From Nemertoderma westbladi (taxonomy: Eukaryota; Xenacoelomorpha; Nemertodermatida; Nemertodermatidae), in the NCBI GenBank assembly GCA_032718475.1, contig JAUCBJ010000043.1, positions 1 to 31,346 on the forward strand: a DNA stretch of 31,346 bases, read 5' to 3'. Every line of letters begins with the position of its first letter. The stretch's first letter is position 1. Below the pieces are notes generated by a model that had not been told where the DNA came from, made no database searches, and worked only from the letters and a program-made list of their open reading frames with translations. Below, piece by piece: positions 11,312 to 20,481 of the stretch. A program made the translations under genes and the position numbers.

Positions 11312-11511
11312 CCGAATGTTTTGCCGTATTTCTTAGTGCATTTCATATCGAATTCGTGCATCCCTCTACCATATGATAAAATATTCCCAAACAAAGGTAA
11401 AGGCCGTGGGCCAGGGATCCCTAATTCTGAGAATAATCGTTGCTTCCTCCACGACCAGCTAACAAGTAAAAAACAAATATCAATTAATAGCAAAATTACA
11501 ACAAAAAACAT
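11312..11511 (-). pseudogene. Duplicate of P450 exon 1
   Basis: Same 200 nt as 4518-4717, with the identical membrane anchor and donor GTTAGT. The shared upstream flank may carry the same promoter, so this copy could still be transcribed. Confidence 0.8.
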
Positions 11512-11861
11512 TGCTCATATACAAAATTAATTCCACGAAAATAATATTCATAAAAAAGCTATATGGTGATGTAGGTGCAAGGATTAGCTAAAGTACTATT
11601 AAAGTATTGAATTTTTCTGATGACTCCCAGAGAGGGTGTTTACCTTTTGACGAGGTCATCGAAAGCAAAAATAACTATTATTTTTTATATGTAATTTTAT
11701 TCGTAAAATTGCTTGACCCCTTGGTAGAGAACTCGTTTCAGTTTTACGAAGGGCTGTATGATAACTGACGATGGTTCTTTGCGACAAACTGTCAATAATA
11801 GTGCGAACTGTCGTACTTCAGTTCGAAATAAATCTTATACTGTCACACGCTGAGATAGGGC

Positions 11862-12054
11862 GGGGGGGGGGGGGGGGACTGGACGCCATAAAATTCATCC
11901 CTCTCCAAACGAAAATTACAGCTGATTACTCCTAGAATTAAAACTGTAACCTGTTCTATTGTGTTTAAGTTATTGTTTTGGTTTGAACATTGAGGCGGGA
12001 TATTAATTCGCCAAGATGGGATTTGCGTACAGTCCCCCCCCCCCCCCCCCCCCC
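11862..12054 (-). repeat. Duplicate of the repeat 'C' copy with G16 and C21 ends
   Basis: Same element as 5068-5264. Both homopolymers are two bases shorter here, which fully accounts for the 4-bp change in alignment offset. A minus-strand ORF across it (11843-12085) merely translates the homopolymers and is not a gene. Confidence 0.65.
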
Positions 12055-13492
12055 TGTCTCCGTACGAAAGGAAATATTCAATCAATAAATTGTATAAAGT
12101 AGATTTAAACTACATAGTAAAATAAAGTTTATATAATTAGGTAGGATACAAACTTACAAGATCAAAGAAGTAAAAAACACGAACCCCAACAAACAAATAT
12201 CAACAAAGATTGTCCACAACATGTTGAAAAATTAAACATTCCAAGTAAACAATTATTATAGTAAATTCATTAATTTCCATATCGGTATTTTATAGAGTAC
12301 TTATATTTTTTCATAGCAAAATAAAAATACTAATAATACTTGAACAGTTGTTATTAGTCCATCTCCAGAATACTAATTAATAAATACATTTATATTTAAT
12401 AAGTAAGATAGAAGGATATAATTACCATTATAGCTATAAAACAAATTATGCCAGAAAAATGATAATAATGCTATATGTATTCTACCAATAAGGTTGCCCA
12501 TTAATCTATCCAGTTCTATTATCGTATTGGTTTTAGAGTTTGATAACCTGTTATCATAATATTGGCAGCAATAATATTATCATATTATTGGCATAATATT
12601 GACATAATAATTCGGAATTTTAATGTTTGGCTAATAAGAATGGATGGTAAAATTGAATGCAAAGATCTGAAGATGATTGATAGCTCTGCATATTAATTGG
12701 TAAAACTGTACGGCATTTTGCCGAATTTAGAATAATTTTATATTATAGAATATATCACCATTACTTAACGGCGTTACTATTATCAGTGATATGAAGCCAT
12801 TATAAATAGAGTTGAAACAGAGACTTGTCACTGATCTTTGGATTCTCCGGGCTATGTTTGAGAGAGGGCTGTTGCGCTGTCAGTCAGAGAGGTACAGTCA
12901 CAGCCTGTGGGGTAAGGATTTACCTCTGGGACCTGTTTTAGGCAAAATGCACTAGCTGTGTAGGCCCACCAGTACTGTGCACGGTACAAGATCCGAAATT
13001 TAGCCTACATCTGTAAATAATACACGGTTTCGCGGTACAAGACCATAATTATAAATTAGACCACCATCTGTAAAATGCTCGCGCCTGAGTTCAGGAGTTG
13101 CACAGATGTCAGGATGTGCTGATTCTATATCATGCACTAGGTCTAACGGATTCTGGTAGCCTGGAACTAGACCACTACAAAAACTGATGCGACAGAGCGA
13201 GGTGCCATTAGCCTAACATTTCTCGGAGGCTGGTCCGATAACACTCAACGCATTGTTTGGTTGGACATTGACATTACCGGTATTGCATTACAGTGTACAT
13301 TATTACATTCGGATTAGTATGGATTGAGAAATTGGATATATTTCTGTATTTGGACGTCAATGGATGGATAGGTTTGGTTTGAGAAACTAATATCACGTAG
13401 GCCTACCAAATCATATCTTTGCGTTAATTATTACTAGATCCACTGGCCCCCAGCCACCTTCAACAAACCTTCATTGCCGGGGGATAATAACA

Positions 13493-15424
13493 ATGCTATA
13501 TTTATTCTACCAATTAAACTGGTTAAGGCTGAATCACCAGCCGATCGCCTCAATGGTTGGAAGCCCCACTTTGAAAAGCTCCTCAATAATGACAGGGTAT
13601 TTATTGCCTGATAACTTTATAGAAGTAAAAGTGTCTGAGTCTGTACTCCCAGATATTCCCATTGGTGATATCTCCTTTGCAGAAGTGAAGGCTGCTGCAA
13701 AGAGCATTAAGACCAATCGTGCCAGTGGAGTAGATGGTGTTCCCCCTGAGGTCTTTAAACTACCTGAGTGTTTAAAGCTCATCTATCCCATCATAGTAGA
13801 CATGTACTGTACAACAAGAGTCCCACAAGAAATGAAAACAAATAAGTTGGTGCCAGTTCCCAAGAAGGGCAACCTAACACTCTATGGTTCTTTTCGGGGA
13901 ATCTCATTGATCTCGATTGCTGCAAAGCTATACAATAGAATTCTATTAAATCGCATCAGGGATCCCATTGAGGAACTGCTCCGTGGAAATCAGAATGGGT
14001 TCCGTAAAGGTCGTGGGACCATGGAGCCCATTTTGGCACTTAGAAGGATAATTGAAGAGTTATCAAAAAAGAAAGACAGGCATCTGGCTGTTATCTTTGT
14101 TGACTTCTTCAAGGCCTTTGATTCAGTCTCTCGCTCACGTATGTTCAGCATACTTTCATTATATGGGATTCCTGATGAAATTATTGCAGCAATCAGATCA
14201 GTATACGATGGTTCGACAACATTTGTGTCTACTGTTGATGGTGACACAGAACAATTTGAAGTGTTATGGGGCGTCCTCCAGGGAGACACACTTGCACCAT
14301 TCTTGTTCATAATTGTTGTTGACTATGTTCTACGCATGTCCTTAGATCATCATAATGGTGATGGGGTGATGATAATTCCACCTACTGGCTCCAGAAGTCG
14401 AGGAAATCCTGCCAAGTACCTAACTGATCTAGACTTTGCTGATGACTTAGGAGTACTCTCAGAATCACTAGAGGGAGCCCAACGGCTCCTCAGCTCATTA
14501 CAACATGCTGCTTCTAGTGTTGGTCTTTTTATTAACTCCAGAAAGACCAACATTTTGACAGTTAACTTTGAAAGTCCTCAGCAAGTCTCTGATCTGATGA
14601 GCATAAGCTCAAAAGATGGCATGCTTGAGCATGTGGATGACTTCTGTTACCAGGGATCATGGATCCGGAAGTCAGGTGAGGACCTTCGAATACGTAAGGG
14701 AAAGGCATGGGCAGCCTTGAATAGGCTTTCCAGGATTTAGAAGTCACCGAGAATTAATCGGAAACTTAAGGTCCGGTTATTTAGAGCAGCAGTAGTTCCA
14801 GTACTCCTCTATGGGAGTCCATGCTGGGCTCTAACTGCTGAGGACACCAAATCTCTGGACGGCACATTCACAAGAATGCTACGCCGGGTTCATTGTGTCA
14901 AGTTCAATGCACACATCTCCAACCAGGCACTATATAACATTGGAGGTGTCTCATTGGTTCCCCCAAGCTTGACACTAGAACAAAATCGCCTCCGCTTTGC
15001 AGGACATTGCTTTCGCCGTGAGGACCAGCCAGTGCATAATCTTGTACTTTGGCAGCCTCATGGAGTGAATAAGAATGGTGGACAGCCCATGACTTTCTTG
15101 AGACGCATCTTAAAGGACACTGGCCTTGAAGATGCGGATGATCTAGCAAATGTCATGGGTGATAGGGAGTTGTGGCGGTGCAATTTTGTCGATATAGCCG
15201 GCACAGCATTCTTAGAAATGCAGCTGCAATGCAGCATGCCGATCCTAGTAGTAGTATTGCCCGTGGCCTTTGAGACCTTTGGCCGCCCTGGTCCAGAGAC
15301 ATCCACCTTCCTCCGGGAGATCGGGGCTCGTCTCCACAGTGCCACCCACGAACCGCGGTCACACCAGTTTCTGCTCCATCGCCAAGTATTAATCTTAGTA
15401 TTATTTATGTGCTTCGTTATTTAA
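13493..15424 (+). pseudogene. LINE reverse transcriptase, copy 2 (stop at 14738, longer 3' end)
   Basis: Same element as 6703-8148 with the same amber codon (14738-14740) and the same frameshift near the start. It differs at one residue before the stop (AAWNR becomes AALNR). Here the ORF resumes in the same frame after the stop and continues through LYGSPCWALT, RLRFAGHCFR and LVLWQPHG to GDRELWR, the usual C-terminal region of RTE-like ORFs, and on to 15424. The last 55 or so codons look like the tail of another element. It is not active as it stands. Confidence 0.85.
15257..15385 (+). mobile_element. Possible tail fragment of a second LINE
   Basis: Encodes LPVAFETFGRPGPETSTFLR followed by EIGARLHSATHEPRSHQFLL. 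As I recall them, similar segments end other invertebrate LINE polyproteins. It follows (TAG)n-like sequence (CCTAGTAGTAGTATT at 15244-15258) that could be the 3' tail of the first element. It is in frame with the upstream ORF, possibly by chance. The assignment rests on pattern memory and is weak. Confidence 0.35.
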
Positions 15425-15744
15425 TAATGTGATTAGATAGAAAAATAAATTAATGAAATATAATTCATCTGTTATTTATTACAAAAAAAAATCCAACATT
15501 ACTGTATATTAACATTTATATAGTTTTGAATTAAATGTTTCGAAATCAGCAGTCATTCAATGAACTTATACAGCAGTGTCATATATCGCGTATCCCTTGG
15601 TTTAATCACTATTCTTTATTCAAGTATAACTGAATCCTGGCCCGCCGCCTTCACCCTCCACTGATAATTTAAAATCGTAACTTATTCAATCTTTGACTAA
15701 ATTATACCAAACTTGGTAAACATGTAATCTTGTCTATCGGCTAA

Positions 15745-15893
15745 AATAAACACAACTTGCTAAAGTTTCCCCTATAATGTTTTTTCCTATAGAACAGGAT
15801 GCAGTTTTATTTTAGTAGTAAACAAGCTGTTATTTGCGTCGATTTTCACCTGGAGAGGGAAGAATATTGATTGCGCCCCCCCCCCCCCCCCCC
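15745..15893 (+). repeat. Repeat 'C' fragment ending in C18
   Basis: Carries GCAGTTTTATTTTAG, AAGCTGTTATTTGCGTCG and CTGGAGAGGGA, then a run of 18 C at 15876-15893. It has the same block order as the copies at 2950 and 5086, with greater divergence. Confidence 0.5.
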
Positions 15894-16813
15894 TACCTGC
15901 AGTTAAGTGAAATATTTCGGCACCATTTAATTTTATTATCACGATTGCACATCAAGTAGTCTGTCAAAAGATACAATTCATTATAAACATAACAAAATTA
16001 ATTATAATAATTCTAAAAATATAAGGCAGACTTTCCTAAAGTTAGCTCTTTAGTCTTTAGCAATCTTATACATTGACAAGACTTATAAAATAATTGATGT
16101 TGAATAATTATTATTAAGATTAAAATATATTATTAGGAATTCTAAGAAAGCAAATTGTATTGAGTTAGTATTGGCAAGTTAATCTGACAAACCAGTCTAG
16201 TCTAACTTTAGAGTAGCCTTGTTCGCATTCTTCCAGGTTTAGGCCTATAGATTCCACCGTCTTCGTTCCAGGTTTAATACTGTAATAGATCCTAGTACCA
16301 ATATGGAACTCACTTCCCAGTGACGTTATCGAATCAGTAAGTGTTAAGTCCTTTTGTGACAAACTTAAAACTTGTAATTTATTAGGACATTGCCATTTCA
16401 ATAGATTCGATTAATTAGGACGCATGATCATTCATTTATTTTTAGTTTCTACTCAGTATGCATAAACTTTTGTCCTTATTAAAAAAAAAAGTTTTTATAG
16501 AAGAGTGAACAGTTTATTGATGGCGTGGTTATTTATAATTATTGCTGTTACTAATTCAAAAATTTTAAAAAATTTCAAAAATTTAATAAAAAAGAGATTT
16601 CAATTCAATACAATGCAGAGCTATACCGAGCTAAAACCATCCTATACCAAACTAGTGATGCCATAGAGCTATAACGACATATACCGGTACCGGGCTAATA
16701 ACGACCTACGCCGAAGAGTGTAGCTTTATTCGAAGTATTTCACGATGAACGAGGTGTATTATTTTGAAGTAATATCCTCTACTGGAATACTGATAACTTT
16801 ACTTTACTTACCT

Positions 16814-16881
16814 AGTAAATTATTACTTAATGTACAGTTTTCGTTTGAGTAAATTATTACTTAATGTACAGTTTTCGTTTG
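16814..16881 (+). repeat. 34-bp exact tandem duplication
   Basis: AGTAAATTATTACTTAATG and the 15 bases that follow occur twice head to tail, at 16814-16847 and 16848-16881, with no differences. Confidence 0.9.
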
Positions 16882-17122
16882 AATTCCCTGCTAGAACAGC
16901 GTGAAGTGTGCGGGGGCGTTATCAAATAACGCCTGATTACTCGCAAAAAATAACAGTGTATCCTGATTTATTGACCTTTCGCATATCAAACATAAGGTTA
17001 ATACTGTATGTTTATGTTAACTGATTACACTCCTTAATTGCAACTCTAAGAGTCTGTTCACATATTACTATGGGGAGGGAAGGGTTCCGGAATGAATGTT
17101 ACGTTTGTAGAGGGTCTGAGGT

Positions 17123-17145
17123 GGGGGGGGGGGGGGGGGGGGGGG
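17123..17145 (+). repeat. G23 homopolymer
   Basis: 23 consecutive G. The flanks (GAGGT before, TGTCCC after) do not clearly match repeat C. Confidence 0.95.
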
Positions 17146-17602
17146 TGTCCCATAGTTCATAACTGTTGCGTTGACTGAGAGGCCTACATTTCCATAATAA
17201 CATAATAATTATTGCAAACCCATTATTCAATTAATTATTAGTATTACATAAACATCAATATTACAAATATAAATTTTCAAATTGCCACATTAATATTAAA
17301 TGAACATTAGTATTACAAATGGAAATCAATTAATGATTCTTAATAATTATTATTAATAATATTATCTTATTAATTAATTAACTGATCAACATTTTTTACA
17401 AACATACGATTAGGACTGTTTTACTATAATCTAATACGTAACTCAAATACTCTCAATGTATATCTATAATATCACAGTAATTACAATAGAACAACACACC
17501 TTACCGTATTATTTTATTTCTTCTTATAATAATGTCCAATGCCATAACTAGGCTTAGTATAGGCTTCCCTGTAAATATAGAAATAAATAATTAATATTGA
17601 CT

Positions 17603-17713
17603 TGCGGCGAGGTGTCCGATAATTTGCGGCGAAATGGCATTCACAGTGAGACACCTCGCCGCACATTATATGCGGCGAGGTGACCTGCGGCAAAGTGGCA
17701 GTGCGGCGAGGTG
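17603..17713. repeat. Cluster of six TGCGGCGAGGTG-type 12-mers
   Basis: TGCGGCGAGGTG occurs at 17603, 17671 and 17702, its inverse at 17652-17663, and variants TGCGGCGAAATG at 17625 and TGCGGCAAAGTG at 17686. The inverse and the copy at 17671 form a perfect 12-bp-arm hairpin with a 7-nt loop (17652-17682). The GC content stands out sharply from the AT-rich flanks. Confidence 0.75.
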
Positions 17714-17877
17714 ACCAGCACCCTTGTTTTGGTAGTAGTAAGAGTAGGCCTAACTAGTGACACACACCCTCTGCCCTCCTAATCCAGCTTAATGCGTTAT
17801 GGTCTGATGGTACACATACCGGCGGTATACATTATTTAAAAATATACAATCATCCCATGTCTCATGATTACCACAAT

Positions 17878-18120
17878 ATATCCCGATCGGGATATTTACA
17901 AAATATATGATTTTCACTCTGAGATATCTTTTGAAAGCCCTAACACCACTTTGCGGGGCACAAACGAATATAACCCATTTTTTCTGATCTATCTGCTAGA
18001 TGGCGCCATTTGTGTCGCTTTTTTATAGTTTTCGTCGCTTTTTGGAAAGTTTGAGTATATCCCGATCGGGATATGTAAATATCCCGATCGCGATATATTC
18101 ATATATCCCGATCGGGATAG
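17878..18120. repeat. Four copies of an 18-bp palindrome
   Basis: ATATCCCGATCGGGATAT occurs at 17878-17895 and 18057-18074, with one-base variants at 18079-18096 (GATCGCGATAT) and 18103-18120 (ends ATAG). The spacer between the first and second copies (17896-18056) includes CTATCTGCTAGATGGCGCC. It may be one mobile element with palindromic ends, or a cluster of binding sites; I cannot decide. Confidence 0.8.
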
Positions 18121-18848
18121 GGAACCCTACTGTAATAGGAGATTCTGATTCTACCAGTATACATTTTACAGTTTTATAGCTGTGTAGGCAGGTAGCTTAT
18201 AGTGCTAATGCTGTAATGCTAATTACAGTATATACTGTACATGCAATGCATCCTCTATAGGCCTAATCGAATATGTTCAAATCATATTAATTACATAATT
18301 ATGTAATATCTATGGTACCTAGGCTAGGTTTTTTCCACTCCTGGCTGCCTGGTAACTGCTGAACTGATTTGTAGCAGCCTACCAGTACCGGTACCAGATA
18401 ATTTAATCTTCTGATAATACTGCTGTACTGTTGTTATACAGTTACAGAGTTATAGGCCTAGGCTTACATATCAGCATATGGTACCGGTAACTTCACTTCA
18501 TTCTTTTGTTATGCTGTTATGCAAGGCTATCCGATGAAAAACTTCCTATCATAATTCCAGAATTTAGTAATTGCTGAATTGAGGTAAGTTGAGGTGCAGG
18601 CTGGCAGGGTGCAGCCGCAGCATGCATTTGTTGAACTTGGCTGCTTGGGGGCAGTCAGCAGTGAGTGGGCTTGAGCCTGATGATCAGTGAGGTTGTCGGG
18701 TTGTCCCTGTAATTCCTGATGTCCCTGATTTTAGGATTTATACAAATAAAGGATAAAAGGGTCTAGGTCAGTACTGCAGTAGGTATAGTCTGATAGTCGT
18801 ATATTGGCTGATTTCCGGCCGGGCTGGGGGGCCTAGGCCTATCACCTA

Positions 18849-18876
18849 TGCCTATACTGCTATAGCAGTATAGGCA
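18849..18876. repeat. Perfect 28-bp palindrome
   Basis: The half-site is TGCCTATACTGCTA, followed directly by its exact reverse complement. There is no spacer. Confidence 0.95.
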
Positions 18877-20164
18877 GATAGGCCAATCTGGAAAAAGTCA
18901 GTTAGGTACAATGGTGAAATCTGGTAACCGCAACAGTTGCCAGTTGCCACATACGGCAATGTTTATTGCAAAATCTGGCAACTCTCTGACTCTGGTAATT
19001 GAGTTTGAGATCTGTTCACAAGGTGGTACATGAAATTTTAACAAATCACCTACCATTTCCTCTACATCACTATCACAGTTTGAATCAATGACCGATATGT
19101 GCTTCATGACACAATCTATTGTCTAACATTTGACGCACCGGTGCATGAAGACAGTCAAATTGATATAGGGCCTAGCCCTCTAGAACTGTAGAACAGTAGA
19201 AATTGAACCTTCTTAGACAAATCAGATAATTCAATATATAATAGTATTATATTCTACATCTCAAAGTCAGGGCGAAAATGGCCATTTATTATGTAATAAA
19301 TAGTTACTTTTTTATGCAGCGATAGATTGCAAAAATTACGACATTAATTCATTTATCTCTCATCTCAATATATCTAAAGGAATTGAGGATTTAGGTTAGC
19401 GTTCAAGGGGCATTCACCGCTCATTGATATTTTACAAACGAAAATTGTATTTTTCACAATTAGACACTATGACTGTACGACTCATAATATAATTTAATTT
19501 ACTGCTGAAATGTAACTGTTTGGTTTGAACAACGGACTTTTTAAAGCATATAACGTTTCGGTATCCAATTTGTCATTAATGTACTTGTAAGTTCTTAAAA
19601 TAAAACTTATTTCCGTTACAGGTGTGTTGTGTGTTTGTAATATAAAATTATAGAAACACAAATTTTACCACAAGCAATCATAACAATCTGCTACTTAATT
19701 AATACTTATTTGCTTTTTGTAACAGGTTCTTCTACGCTAAACCTCATCAAAGATGATACAGAAAAGGTGCCGAAAATCTATACAAATTGTTCAGACAGCT
19801 CCACCACGTAGTTTATAACCATCCTTAACTCTAGAACTAAAACTTTCTCTCAGTGAATTATTAAGGCTCAAGCGATGGGGAAATTAGGCTTTTTTAGAAA
19901 ATATATTCAATATAATACGTTTATATTTTATGTACCGTACCTGTCTAGAACCTAGCGGTGTTTGTTATTGCATTTCTTCATCAAGTAAACAAGTTTTAAT
20001 TCCTTTCAGGTAACCCAGGTTTGCGAACTATTATAGTCGCAAACCGCCCACTCATTCTTGCTTCTGTGTCTCTTGTCTATTACAAGCAGCAGCCCTGTCT
20101 ACCAACCAACGAGGAATCGCTGTTATCGGTTGACGAAACATCTTGGAATCTACCGACGCTGAGT

Positions 20165-20240
20165 TGACCAATCACCGCTACGGGAATCTGTAACCAATAA
20201 CTACCACCTGGTGGAGATGGAGAATCATTAGTTGATTGGT
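20165..20240 (+). promoter_or_regulatory. Possible PUF60 promoter region with CCAAT boxes
   Basis: CCAAT at 20168 and 20194 and its inverse ATTGG at 20235 lie 240-310 bp before the PUF60 start codon, in sequence (about 20040-20340) with more GC than its surroundings. A minus-strand open frame across this region has no recognisable domain. No transcription start can be fixed. Confidence 0.3.
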
Positions 20241-20442
20241 TGTCAAGATACCATCTGACTCGCAAGTATACATAATTTCCTTTATTCCATATTTCCGCAG
20301 AAATCACACGGATTCTCGAGTACTTGTGGAAACCGACATCGAAAAGAAGCCATTATTTGACTCGGAATTAGACTGGGTATTAATTAACATTTTATAAATA
20401 ATTAATTGTGTTGGGCGGTTTATTCTCTTCCATATTTTTTAG

Positions 20443-20481
20443 GTTCTTTCGGATTTTATATATCTGTAGATTGTTGTCGAC
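20443..20481 (+). other. PUF60 5' UTR, possibly after an intron
   Basis: A T-rich tract ending in TTTTTTAG at 20435-20442 looks like a splice acceptor, so the coding exon may begin at 20443 after a 5' UTR intron. The start-codon context GACATGG (G at -3 and +4) is good. Confidence 0.35.

Larger units (their letters stand above)
8149..11511 (-). pseudogene. Partial P450 duplicate: exons 1-3 and broken exon 4
   Basis: Minus-strand copy of the P450 5' half: exon 1 11511-11312, exon 2 9220-9124, exon 3 8772-8656, and truncated exon 4 8312-8149. Splice sites and reading frames are intact as far as exon 4, where one residue differs (GEAVE becomes GEVVE). After SSGDK the frame crosses the duplication breakpoint into antisense LINE sequence and stops at 8100 after 15 foreign codons. 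It lacks the I helix and heme-binding region and so cannot be a working monooxygenase. A transcript could splice past it into the copy-1 exons downstream, but that is inference. Confidence 0.88.
8149..14938. repeat. Tandem duplication unit, copy 2 (6790 bp)
   Basis: Direct repeat of 1448-8148, in the same orientation and directly abutting it. It differs by an extra segment of about 95 bp near 9328-9423, a 3-bp deletion in P450 intron 3, homopolymer lengths (G16/C21 against G18/C23) and about 25 substitutions. Nearly all of the substitutions lie in the leftmost 1.2 kb. Confidence 0.95.
15425..17602. other. Intergenic, repeat fragments, no gene seen
   Basis: AT-rich. Contents I can name: the repeat C fragment (15745-15893), a 34-bp tandem duplication (16814-16881), and a 23-G run (17123-17145). 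Open frames here (for example 16165-16401 minus) show no recognisable domain. Confidence 0.4.
17714..20040. other. Intergenic upstream of PUF60, no gene seen
   Basis: Apart from the palindromes at 17878-18120 and 18849-18876, this holds AT-rich sequence with many short palindromes (AGGCCT, ACCGGT). Splice-site-like strings occur (GAGGTAAGTTG near 18581; TTACAGGTG near 19616; TTTCAGGTAAC near 20006), so untranslated exons are possible, but no coding exon is visible. Confidence 0.35.

Noticed and set aside
11843-12085. 80-codon ORF with poly-Gly and poly-Pro stretches
   Set aside because: It translates the G16 and C21 homopolymers; the copy at 5068 has different run lengths and breaks the frame.
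17603-17713. CRISPR-like array
   Set aside because: Repeats are only 12 bp, vary in sequence and orientation, and have unequal spacers; the DNA is eukaryotic.
20080-20307. 75-codon minus-strand ORF upstream of PUF60
   Set aside because: No domain, and it sits in the probable PUF60 promoter or 5' UTR region.
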